Below are positions 1-6,359 of a stretch of 7,164 nucleotides of DNA, in pieces (within the stretch, counting starts at the first letter, position 1; each line of letters opens with the position of its first letter). Origin of the DNA: PSRF01 sp035457105 (GTDB lineage: Bacteria > Acidobacteriota > Blastocatellia > Pyrinomonadales > Pyrinomonadaceae); contig DATIBX010000804.1 in the NCBI GenBank assembly GCA_035457105.1, forward strand, positions 1-7,164. Reading direction: 5' to 3'. Position numbers and translations under genes: made by a program. Below the pieces are notes generated by a model. It ran no database searches and was not told where the DNA came from. It saw only the letters and a list, made by a program, of their open reading frames with translations.

Positions 1-461
1 AGATAGCCTTCAACGCCTATAAAGTCGCCATGGTCCAGCAACTGAAAAACGGTCCAACCATCAACTTCTCCCCCACCCGAGTCGTTACTCAAGGCCACAA
101 AATCTTCCTTACGCAGGTAGATTTGTAAACGCGAGATGCCATCTGAAAGATGTACAAAGGCGGCCTTGCCCATCGTTCGTGGTGGGGTAGCGACGCGCCC
201 CGCCAAACGGACGTTGAAAGTGTTGAGTTGTTCGTTGGCTAACTCAATCTCTTCGCTGGAAGGTCGTCCCTCGGTGTGCTGTGGTTCGTACGCTCGAAAC
301 TTCTCGCCAATTGCGCTAATGGTGTCTTCACGACCCTCTTCGACAATCTCACTTCGCTCAAACTTGTTTGGATAGACGTTGCCGACAAGTTGATGCAAAG
401 CGTCGAGATGTTCTCGACGTGCAATTGTTTGATCGTTCTCTTCGAGGAAGGGCAGCGTCAA
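1..461 (-). CDS. lysS: Lysyl-tRNA synthetase, class II, N-terminal part (partial, runs off the left edge)
   Basis: This enzyme charges tRNA-Lys with lysine in the cytoplasm. Only the first 153 codons are present; the gene continues beyond position 1. Reading the minus strand from a TTG at 461-459 gives an opening helix with RREHLDALHQL and the PNKF element, then from about residue 83 an anticodon-binding OB fold (VRLAGRV, MGKAAFVHLSDG, RLQIYLRKEDF, HGDFIGVEG). These match the N-terminal domain of bacterial class II LysRS closely, including the family's MGKA(S/A)FV turn. The class II catalytic motifs lie outside the window. TTG is the start because an in-frame TAA lies ten codons upstream with no ATG or GTG between, and GGAGG sits 8 nt before it. 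The segment at about residues 40-80 seems slightly longer than in E. coli LysS, as recalled. The gene is divergent from rfaE2. Confidence 0.93.
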   Translation of the reverse strand, partial: MTLPFLEENDQTIARREHLDALHQLVGNVYPNKFERSEIVEEGREDTISAIGEKFRAYEPQHTEGRPSSEEIELANEQLNTFNVRLAGRVATPPRTMGKAAFVHLSDGISRLQIYLRKEDFVALSNDSGGGEVDGWTVFQLLDHGDFIGVEGY

Positions 462-469
462 TTTTTGGT

Positions 470-474
470 CCTCC
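470..474 (-). promoter_or_regulatory. Strong Shine-Dalgarno site for lysS
   Basis: On the minus strand GGAGG lies 8 nt before the TTG start of lysS. This fixes TTG as the initiation codon, since the frame has no other start between it and the upstream stop codon. Confidence 0.8.
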
Positions 475-487
475 GAACAGGTCGGCG

Positions 488-516
488 ATTATAGGGACGC
501 CGAGACAACAGCGCAA
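488..516 (-). promoter_or_regulatory. Sigma-70-type promoter for lysS
   Basis: On the minus strand a perfect -10 hexamer TATAAT (493 down to 488) is preceded by TTGCGC (516 down to 511) with a 17-nt spacer. Only TTG matches the -35 consensus, but spacing is ideal. Transcription would begin near 481, giving a leader of about 20 nt that contains the GGAGG site. It is inferred from sequence only. Confidence 0.65.
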
Positions 517-543
517 TTCACTTTAGCTGGTTCCGCGGGGCAT

Positions 544-573
544 TTCGAGTAGTTAGTGGCATCGTGCTAGATT
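544..573 (+). promoter_or_regulatory. Possible promoter for rfaE2 (extended -10 type)
   Basis: TAGATT at 568-573 matches the -10 consensus at four of six positions. It is preceded by TGC, giving an extended -10 element (TGn). A weak -35, TTCGAG at 544-549, lies 18 nt upstream. Transcription would start around 579-581, only a few bases before the GTG start at 584, so the mRNA could be leaderless or nearly so. The hexamers are poor and this is a tentative call. The rest of the 122-bp divergent region holds nothing else I can name. Confidence 0.3.
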
Positions 574-583
574 CTATATATCC

Positions 584-1078
584 GTGTACAGAAAAATTTT
601 GAATATTGAACAGCTGGTTGACGAGCGGGCGCGTCTGCATTCTGCCGGAGCAAAGGTAGTTTTTACGAACGGCGTCTTCGATCTATTACATGTCGGACAC
701 GTCCGTTACCTCGCGACAGCCCGCAGTCTGGGAACGGTGCTAATTGTTGCAATCAATAGCGATAGGGCTGTTCGGGAACTCAAAGGTGAGAACCGGCCTG
801 TAACTTCCGAGTCCGAAAGAGCGGAGATCCTCGCCGCGTTGCGAGCTGTAGACTATGTCACGGTTTTCGACGAACTGTCACCGCGTAACCTGATCGCGAG
901 GTTATTACCTGATGTCCTGGTTAAGGGTGGCGATTATAAACTCGACGAAATTCATGGCCGCGAGGAAGTGGAGGCTGCCGGAGGAAAAGTTGTGGCATTA
1001 CCATTTGTCGCAGGCGCTTCGACGACCTCAATGATTGAGAAAGTAAAACGACAGCCGTCAAATAAAGAGTCCTCTTAA
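584..1078 (+). CDS. rfaE2: D-glycero-beta-D-manno-heptose 1-phosphate adenylyltransferase (stand-alone RfaE2 / HldE C-terminal domain)
   Basis: It transfers AMP from ATP to D-glycero-D-manno-heptose 1-phosphate, making the ADP-heptose used in LPS core or other heptose glycans; the enzyme is cytoplasmic. At 164 aa it is the whole cytidylyltransferase-like nucleotidyltransferase fold: FTNGVFDLLHVGHVRYL (residues 27-43) with the HxGH nucleotide-binding motif at 36-39, RAEIL (79-83), DVLVKGGDY (ending at 118), and the family's C-terminal STTSMIEK (146-153). E. coli HldE carries this domain fused behind a sugar kinase. Here the kinase half is absent, so a separate HldA-type kinase is expected elsewhere. 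The GTG at 584 is the first start after an in-frame TAG at 554; a TTG at 599 is possible but would cut into the conserved KIL region. No SD site is visible. It lies 71 bp before mfd. Confidence 0.93.
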   Translation: MYRKILNIEQLVDERARLHSAGAKVVFTNGVFDLLHVGHVRYLATARSLGTVLIVAINSDRAVRELKGENRPVTSESERAEILAALRAVDYVTVFDELSPRNLIARLLPDVLVKGGDYKLDEIHGREEVEAAGGKVVALPFVAGASTTSMIEKVKRQPSNKESS

Positions 1079-1112
1079 GCATATTCAATCGTAAATTTCA
1101 TTCTTGTTAGCC

Positions 1113-1128
1113 GACCACTGAATTGGTC
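1113..1128 (+). repeat. Small inverted repeat before mfd
   Basis: GACCA (1113-1117) and TGGTC (1124-1128) form a perfect 5-bp stem around a 6-nt loop, ending 21 nt before the mfd ATG. There is no T tract, so it is not a standard terminator of rfaE2. It buries the alternative TTG start at 1123 within the stem and loop. A stem this short may arise by chance. Confidence 0.25.
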
Positions 1129-1149
1129 CTGAGTATTATTTTTGAAAGC

Positions 1150-4100
1150 ATGAGCACTACAACATCGGAAAGCATTCTTCAGTCAACTCTGCGGCGCATT
1201 ACCAGTACTCCTGAGTACCAACGTCTACTTCAAGAAATAAGAAGCAACGTCAGAGTAGTTTCAATAAGTGGTTTAGTCGCAGGTTCTGCTCGAGCGCTAG
1301 CTGTCGCGGCTCTGCAGCGCGACTCGGGCAAAACTTTCGCCGTGGTGGCTCAATCCACTCGCGATCTCGAACCATGGGAGCGCGATCTGCGGTTCTGGTA
1401 TTCCGCGTTAACAGGACAACAAATCACTGACAATCAAATTCTGCTGTTGCCTGCTTCGGAGACTGATCCATACGCTGGAATTTCACCGCACGCCCAAACA
1501 CTCGAGAAGAGAGCGGTAGCGCTCTGGCGTTTGCAACAACAACGACCCGAACTCTTGCTCCTTACTGCTCGAGCTCTTGCGCGACGAACCGTTCGTCCTG
1601 CCGCAATTGCCAAGGCTGGCGTAGTTCTTAGACGCGATCAGGAGCATTCACCGGAGGAACTTGTAGATCAACTACTCTCGACCGGGTACATGCGCGAGGA
1701 TCCGGTTAAGTCAATTGGCGAGTTCTCCATCAGAGGCGGGATTCTCGATATCTGGCCGCCAGGTCAGGAACTCCCGGTGCGAATCGAATTCTTTGGTGAC
1801 ACGGTTGATGCGCTGCGCGAGTTTGATCCCGAGTCACAACTGTCGACCGGGCCAGTTCAGAAGGTTGAAATTCCTCCCATGCATGAGTTCGCGGTTACGG
1901 CTGATGAGTTTCGTTTGTGGGCCGAAGCCGCACGCGAGCGTTGGTCGGATGAACGCTATGCAAGATCGCTCCGTGACCGAACAGCTTTTGCCGACGAGGG
2001 CGAGGCGTTTTCGGGTTGGGAGTGGTTATTGCCGATCAGTCTCAACTGCGATTCGAATGTCTTCGAGCACATGGGGGATGCGGTTCTAATAATCGATGAA
2101 CCGGCTGCAATTGAATCCTATATTGCAGAGGTTTACGAGAATCTTTCGTTGCGTTATAGCGAGATTGACCAGGCCGACGATCTCGCCCTAGCACCTGAAG
2201 AACTCTACTTGTCGGTTGAGGAATTGCGTCAACAGATCCAAAACAGACAACGAGTAGAATTACGGACTCTGGGTCGTACCGCTACAGAAATCGATCAGAA
2301 TCTGGCTCTAGAGGCCGAGGCTCCTAAAGTGCAGTTGGGACGGACGAGAGGGCCTCGGCTCCCAACTTTTCTCTTTCCTGTTATCGAATCGGCGACGGAA
2401 GTCGATTGGGTGGCCCAATCTACGTTGCGTTACCACGGCCGGGTGATGGATTTGTCAAAGGATGTTGCCCGAGCCGGCGAAGATGGGCGATCGACCTTGT
2501 TTGTCATGCCGAGTTTGGGTAATGCAGAGAGAGTTGTAGAAATACTCGCCGAATATCGAGTCGCTTCTCACCTGGCACTCGTTGAAGAGACCTCGAACTT
2601 CAACGACAACATCCCGGCCGTTGTCACCGTCGGAAGTTTGACTGGGGGCTTCGAAATCCCCCGAGCTAAGTTGATAGTCCACGTTGAATCCGATGTCTTC
2701 GACGAATCTGCTGATTCAATTGAACGTCGCGGAAGCGCGACGGACGTTCGGAAACCAGGAGCAGAACCACGGAAGCGTCGTTCTAAGGCTGCTGCATTTC
2801 TGTCCGACTTCCGCGATTTGCGCACCGGCGATTATGTTGTTCACATCGACCACGGCATCGCGCGCTTCGGTGGTTTACAAACGCTTGATCTTGGACCAAG
2901 AACTGGCGAGTTCATGTTGCTGTTTTATGCAGATGAAGCCAAGCTCTTTGTTCCTGTTGAACGAATGGACCTGGTCCAGCGTTACTCGAGCGCCGAAGGA
3001 CACCAACCGCAGCTCGATCGCCTCGGCGGATTGGGTTGGCAAAAAACGAAAGCCAAAGCGAAGCGGGCTATGCGCGACATGGCCGACGAGCTTTTGCGTT
3101 TGTATGCAGAAAGAAAATTAGTCGGTGGCTTCGCGTTCGCTGCAGATACTCCATGGCAGAAAGAGTTTGAGGATGGGTTTCCGTTCATCCTGACACCCGA
3201 TCAGGAAACCGCGATCGAGGATGTCAAAAACGACATGGAAGAGGCGATACCAATGGACCGGTTGTTGTGTGGGGACGTTGGCTATGGAAAGACCGAAGTG
3301 GCGATGCGGGCTGCGTTCAAATCCGTGATGGAGGGAAAGCAAGCCGCCGTTTTAACGCCAACAACCGTACTCGCCTATCAACACTTTGATACGTTCCGGA
3401 CTCGCTTTGCCCCGTTCCCGGTGAAAGTAGAATTGTTATCACGCTTCCGTTCAGCGAAGGAACAGAAGGAAGTAGTAAAGCGGGTTGAGTCCGGTGAGGT
3501 CGATGTTGTAATTGGCACTCATCGGATGCTGTCGAAAGATGTCCGCTTTAAAGATCTGGGCCTGGTCGTAGTCGATGAGGAGCAGCGATTTGGTGTTGCT
3601 CATAAAGAGCGGCTCAAGCAGTTGAAGAAGCGAGTTGATGTGCTGACGCTTTCGGCAACTCCAATTCCCAGGACGTTGAATATGTCCCTCAGCGGAATGC
3701 GCGACATGTCTCTCATTGAGACTGCTCCGCGAGATCGGCTCGCCATTCAAACTCAGGTTGTCCAGTTCTCTGACAATGTCATCAAGTCAGCGATCGAGTT
3801 GGAGTTATCCAGAGGCGGTCAGGTCTTTTTTATTCATAACCGGGTTGAAACTATCGAAACAATTGCCGGGCTGGTGCATCGTCTGGTGCCACAGGCACGA
3901 ATGGCAATTGGTCACGGTCAAATGAATGAAAAAGATATGGAAAAAGTGATGCTCGACTTTATCGACTACAAATATGATGTTCTTGTTGCGACGACTATCA
4001 TAGAGAACGGCATAGACATCCCCCGCGCGAACACGATCATCATAAATCGCGCTGATCAGTACGGTCTCTCACAGCTTTATCAATTACGAGGTCGCGTTGG

Positions 4101-4812
4101 CCGCTCAAGCCGTAGGGCATATGCTTATTTGCTAATTCCGGGTGAACAAGAGCTGTCTCCGATCGCGAGACGACGTTTGGCGGCCATCAGGGAATTTTCT
4201 GATTTGGGCGCAGGCTTCAGGATTGCAGCCCTGGATTTAGAGTTGAGAGGTGCCGGAAATCTTCTCGGAGGCGAGCAATCAGGACATCTGGATGCACTGG
4301 GATTTGACCTGTATACCCAGATGCTCGAACGAACCGTAGCCGAATTGCGAGGCGAGGCCGTTGAAGACGAGACCAGCGTGACGCTAAATCTGGGGGTCGA
4401 TGTGGCTATCCCAGAAGAGTATATTTCCGATATGGGCCAGCGTTTACGCGCTTACAAACGGGTTTCGTCAGCCCAGGATGAACCTACTCTGGCGAATATC
4501 CGAACCGAGACTGAGGATCGTTACGGGCGGATTCCCCTCTCGGTAGAACGTCTATTTTCTTACGCGCGCTTAAGAAAACTTGCAGAAAAAGTTGGCCTCC
4601 TTTCTATTGATCGAACGCCGGATGGGGTGGCGTTCAAGTTTAGTGAAAAAGCACGGGTTTCCCCTGAAAAACTGGCTGAATTTGTCGGAAAGCATGAGCA
4701 GTCGTCGTTCACTCCAACTGGTGTCCTACGGCTGGTTTTGAGTGAAGACCAACAGGACAATGTGCTCGAAGAGGCGCGTGGAGTGTTGCTGCAACTTCAT
4801 GCGAGCGATTAG
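1150..4812 (+). CDS. mfd: Transcription-repair coupling factor Mfd
   Basis: Mfd is a cytoplasmic ATP-driven DNA translocase that removes RNA polymerase stalled at lesions and recruits UvrA. From the ATG (1220 aa) the order is: UvrB-like module (SPHAQTLEKR; GEFSIRGGILDIWPPG from about residue 190); a variable middle; a basic linker (PRKRRSKAAAF, near 540); the RNAP-interacting domain (RTGDYVVHIDHGIARFGG from 558); the RecG-like motor with TPDQ, Walker A GDVGYGKT (708-715), DEEQ (809-812), SATPIPRTL, ATTIIENGIDIPRA and QLRGRVGR (978-985); the TRG hairpin RGAGNLLGGEQSG (from 1033); and the C-terminal D7 domain. All motor motifs are intact. It is longer than the usual roughly 1150 aa, the excess lying before the motor. 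An in-frame TTG at 1123 would add nine residues; ATG is preferred because MSTTTSES is a normal opening, but neither start has an SD site. Confidence 0.97.
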   Translation: MSTTTSESILQSTLRRITSTPEYQRLLQEIRSNVRVVSISGLVAGSARALAVAALQRDSGKTFAVVAQSTRDLEPWERDLRFWYSALTGQQITDNQILLLPASETDPYAGISPHAQTLEKRAVALWRLQQQRPELLLLTARALARRTVRPAAIAKAGVVLRRDQEHSPEELVDQLLSTGYMREDPVKSIGEFSIRGGILDIWPPGQELPVRIEFFGDTVDALREFDPESQLSTGPVQKVEIPPMHEFAVTADEFRLWAEAARERWSDERYARSLRDRTAFADEGEAFSGWEWLLPISLNCDSNVFEHMGDAVLIIDEPAAIESYIAEVYENLSLRYSEIDQADDLALAPEELYLSVEELRQQIQNRQRVELRTLGRTATEIDQNLALEAEAPKVQLGRTRGPRLPTFLFPVIESATEVDWVAQSTLRYHGRVMDLSKDVARAGEDGRSTLFVMPSLGNAERVVEILAEYRVASHLALVEETSNFNDNIPAVVTVGSLTGGFEIPRAKLIVHVESDVFDESADSIERRGSATDVRKPGAEPRKRRSKAAAFLSDFRDLRTGDYVVHIDHGIARFGGLQTLDLGPRTGEFMLLFYADEAKLFVPVERMDLVQRYSSAEGHQPQLDRLGGLGWQKTKAKAKRAMRDMADELLRLYAERKLVGGFAFAADTPWQKEFEDGFPFILTPDQETAIEDVKNDMEEAIPMDRLLCGDVGYGKTEVAMRAAFKSVMEGKQAAVLTPTTVLAYQHFDTFRTRFAPFPVKVELLSRFRSAKEQKEVVKRVESGEVDVVIGTHRMLSKDVRFKDLGLVVVDEEQRFGVAHKERLKQLKKRVDVLTLSATPIPRTLNMSLSGMRDMSLIETAPRDRLAIQTQVVQFSDNVIKSAIELELSRGGQVFFIHNRVETIETIAGLVHRLVPQARMAIGHGQMNEKDMEKVMLDFIDYKYDVLVATTIIENGIDIPRANTIIINRADQYGLSQLYQLRGRVGRSSRRAYAYLLIPGEQELSPIARRRLAAIREFSDLGAGFRIAALDLELRGAGNLLGGEQSGHLDALGFDLYTQMLERTVAELRGEAVEDETSVTLNLGVDVAIPEEYISDMGQRLRAYKRVSSAQDEPTLANIRTETEDRYGRIPLSVERLFSYARLRKLAEKVGLLSIDRTPDGVAFKFSEKARVSPEKLAEFVGKHEQSSFTPTGVLRLVLSEDQQDNVLEEARGVLLQLHASD

Positions 4813-4817
4813 AATCC

Positions 4818-4844
4818 CCCAAATTTTGGGCTTCCGTAAGGAAG
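4818..4844 (+). other. Tandem short hairpins between mfd and the PPIase gene
   Basis: CCCAA (4818-4822) can pair with TTGGG (4826-4830) over a 3-nt loop. It is followed directly by CTTCC (4831-4835), the loop GTAA, and GGAAG (4840-4844). The second loop is a GNRA tetraloop, which is especially stable in RNA. No T tract follows, so an intrinsic terminator is unlikely. A processing or mRNA-stability element between two cotranscribed genes fits better. The structure ends 17 nt before the SD of the next gene. Confidence 0.4.
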
Positions 4845-4861
4845 TCCTAACTGTTTGTATT

Positions 4862-4867
4862 AAGGAG
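4862..4867 (+). promoter_or_regulatory. Strong Shine-Dalgarno site for the PPIase gene
   Basis: AAGGAG ends 7 nt before the GTG at 4875. It selects this GTG over the in-frame ATG five codons later, which would be 22 nt from the site. Confidence 0.8.
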
Positions 4868-4874
4868 TAATCTT

Positions 4875-5987
4875 GTGAGATCTAGATTTATGACGGCTTT
4901 GGGAATGGCGTGTGTCTCGCTTCTCATCTTTGTGTCATCGGGAAAACTCGCCAAGGCCCAGGAAGGTGAGATGACTGTTGTCGATGAAGTCATCGCTCAG
5001 GTTAACGACGATGTCATCACCCTCTCAATGCTCAAGCGTGAGACTAAAGAACGAGTTGAAGCGCTGATGCAGCGAGGCATGACCGAAAAACAGGCTAACG
5101 ATGAGGTCGTCAAACACCAGGCAGAGCTGGTTGCCACATTAGTAAACGAAAAACTCTTGTTGCAGAAAGGCAAGGAGCTCGACCTCGCCACCGAAATCGA
5201 ATCTGAAGTAAATCGTCGGATGCTTGATATCGCTCACGAGCAGGGTATTAACTCGATCCAAAAGCTTGAAGAAGTAATGGTTCAGAACAAGATCAACCCG
5301 GCTACCATTCGCGAGACGATGCGGTCGGAAATGATGAAACAGGCGGTGCTCCAGCAAGAAGTAGACCGTCGTGTTTATCTTGGCCCATCCATCGCTGAGG
5401 TCAAAAAATACTACGAAGCTCATCCTGATAAATTCCGCACGCCCGAGACTGTCAAGTTGTCAGAAATTTATTTGTCGACAACTAATAAAGATGAAGCCAG
5501 CGTAAAAGCGCGTGCTACTGAACTAGTGACGCAGATCAGAGCGGGTGCTGATTTTGTGGCGTTAGCAAAAGCCAATTCTGAGCGTGAGAAGAATGGTAAA
5601 CGCACAGCTCCGGACGACGGTGGTGACGTAGGAACGTTCGAAGTCGCAAATCTTCGAGAAGATCTCTTACCAGCGATTAAAGATGTCAAAGTTGGTGGCG
5701 TTTCTGAACCTATTCGTACGCAGGAGGGGTATCAGATTCTAAGAATTGATGCTCGGACTCCGGCGGGAACTACGCCAACTTTCAACGAAAACAAAGTTCG
5801 CGAAGCGATGCTATTCGAAAGTCAGGACAAGGAAAGAGAGGCCTACCTGCAAAATCTGCGGAACGAGGCTTTTATCAAAGTAAGCGACACGTACAAAGAT
5901 ACTGTTGAGCCTTTGCTAAAGCTAAACACGTCGGTGGCCGCCAAGGGAACTGAAAAAGAAGATAACAAGAAGAACAAAAAGCCCTAG
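4875..5987 (+). CDS. Exported SurA-like peptidyl-prolyl isomerase / chaperone (parvulin family)
   Basis: It is probably a periplasmic folding factor for envelope proteins. The 370-aa product opens with a Sec signal peptide (hydrophobic core about residues 7-22, likely cleavage AKA|QEGE after residue 28). There is no lipobox cysteine, so it should be soluble rather than a PrsA-type lipoprotein. A SurA-N-like helical region follows (about 35-170, starting VVDEVIAQVNDDVIT), then one parvulin domain (about 191-292: ETVKLSEIYLS, GGDVGTF at 249-255, EGYQILRID), a helical segment, and a Lys-rich tail (KEDNKKNKKP). E. coli SurA has two parvulin domains and about 428 aa. The two histidines usual in active parvulins (SHIL and GYHIL contexts) are replaced by Glu197 and Gln287, so isomerase activity is doubtful and a holdase role is plausible. 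It lies 62 bp after mfd; the GTG start has a strong SD. Confidence 0.88.
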   Translation: MRSRFMTALGMACVSLLIFVSSGKLAKAQEGEMTVVDEVIAQVNDDVITLSMLKRETKERVEALMQRGMTEKQANDEVVKHQAELVATLVNEKLLLQKGKELDLATEIESEVNRRMLDIAHEQGINSIQKLEEVMVQNKINPATIRETMRSEMMKQAVLQQEVDRRVYLGPSIAEVKKYYEAHPDKFRTPETVKLSEIYLSTTNKDEASVKARATELVTQIRAGADFVALAKANSEREKNGKRTAPDDGGDVGTFEVANLREDLLPAIKDVKVGGVSEPIRTQEGYQILRIDARTPAGTTPTFNENKVREAMLFESQDKEREAYLQNLRNEAFIKVSDTYKDTVEPLLKLNTSVAAKGTEKEDNKKNKKP

Positions 5988-6003
5988 TTTGTGAGCCCTT
6001 GCC

Positions 6004-6064
6004 CTTTGTGCTTTGCCTCCGACTTAGCGATCAGTGTTATTAAGTGAAGTAACAAAGCACAAAG
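6004..6064 (+). repeat. Perfect 12-bp inverted repeat in the PPIase-S4 intergenic gap
   Basis: CTTTGTGCTTTG (6004-6015) is the exact reverse complement of CAAAGCACAAAG (6053-6064), with 37 nt between them. Inside, ACTTA (6022-6026) can pair with TAAGT (6041-6045), so the whole 61 nt could fold as a long interrupted hairpin. No T tract follows on either strand. It fills most of the 99-bp gap between the two genes. It could be a palindromic intergenic repeat unit, an mRNA stability element or a protein-binding site; the sequence does not decide. Confidence 0.7.
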
Positions 6065-6086
6065 TATAGAATCTTAAGCGACGACT

Positions 6087-6359
6087 ATGCGTCTCGATCT
6101 TTTCCTCAAAGCAAGTCGTCTTTGTCCTCGACGGAGCGTGGCCCAGCAACTTTGTGATGCTGGGCTCGTTTTGCTGAATGGAACGCCAGTAAAGTCGGCT
6201 CATATAGTCCGAGTTGACGATCAACTAACTATTCGAAAACGCGATAAAGAGCTGGTGGTAAGAGTGTCCTCGGTTCCTGCTGCGCGGCAAACGTCGCGCA
6301 AAGACGCTGCGACCTTGTACGAACTGCTTAGCGAAACTCCTACCAATACTGACTTGTGA
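6087..6359 (+). CDS. Small S4-domain RNA-binding protein (HslR/Hsp15-RqcP type)
   Basis: This is a 90-aa protein whose first 60 residues are one S4 RNA-binding domain: MRLDLFLKASRLCPRRSVA, then CDAGLVLLNGTPVKSAHIVRVDDQLTI. The MRLDxFLKxSRL opening, the RR pair and the DAGxVxLNG turn match the HslR (Hsp15) and RqcP family. Known members bind the 50S subunit carrying stalled peptidyl-tRNA; RqcP assists alanine tailing in ribosome-associated quality control. Size fits the family (about 80-135 aa). The tail after residue 60 is polar and has no recognisable domain. ATG is the natural start since the conserved MRLD begins there, though no clear SD precedes it. Its stop overlaps the start of the next gene (GTGA). 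The exact role (heat-shock ribosome rescue or RQC) cannot be settled from sequence. Confidence 0.88.
   Translation: MRLDLFLKASRLCPRRSVAQQLCDAGLVLLNGTPVKSAHIVRVDDQLTIRKRDKELVVRVSSVPAARQTSRKDAATLYELLSETPTNTDL

Noticed and set aside
136..494. Open frames on the plus strand (136-375, 276-494) and a minus-strand frame (239-424) at the left end
   Set aside because: They overlap the lysS frame, which has clear LysRS homology with a TTG start. Their translations have no recognisable motifs and are Ser/Arg-rich shadow-type sequences.
1123..1149. TTG at 1123 as the mfd start
   Set aside because: It would add MVLSIIFES, has no SD site and falls in a small hairpin. The ATG at 1150 gives a normal polar N-terminus. 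Not excluded.
2684..3121. A 145-codon plus-strand frame inside mfd
   Set aside because: It runs out of frame across the conserved RNAP-interacting domain of Mfd. Its translation is Ser/Cys-rich with no domain and no SD site.
4875..4961. A PrsA-like lipoprotein reading of the PPIase
   Set aside because: The only N-terminal Cys (residue 13) is inside the hydrophobic core and not in a lipobox; an AKA|Q signal peptidase I site fits better.
5139..5423. A 94-codon minus-strand frame opposite the PPIase gene
   Set aside because: It is antisense to the conserved SurA-N-like region, with no plausible domain and no RBS-supported start.
6004..6064. Reading the 12-bp inverted repeat as a rho-independent terminator of the PPIase gene
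   Set aside because: The loop is 37 nt, the arms are not GC-rich and no T run follows either arm.
6024..6224. A minus-strand frame across the inverted repeat and the start of the S4 gene
   Set aside because: It is antisense to the conserved S4 domain and has no recognisable protein features.
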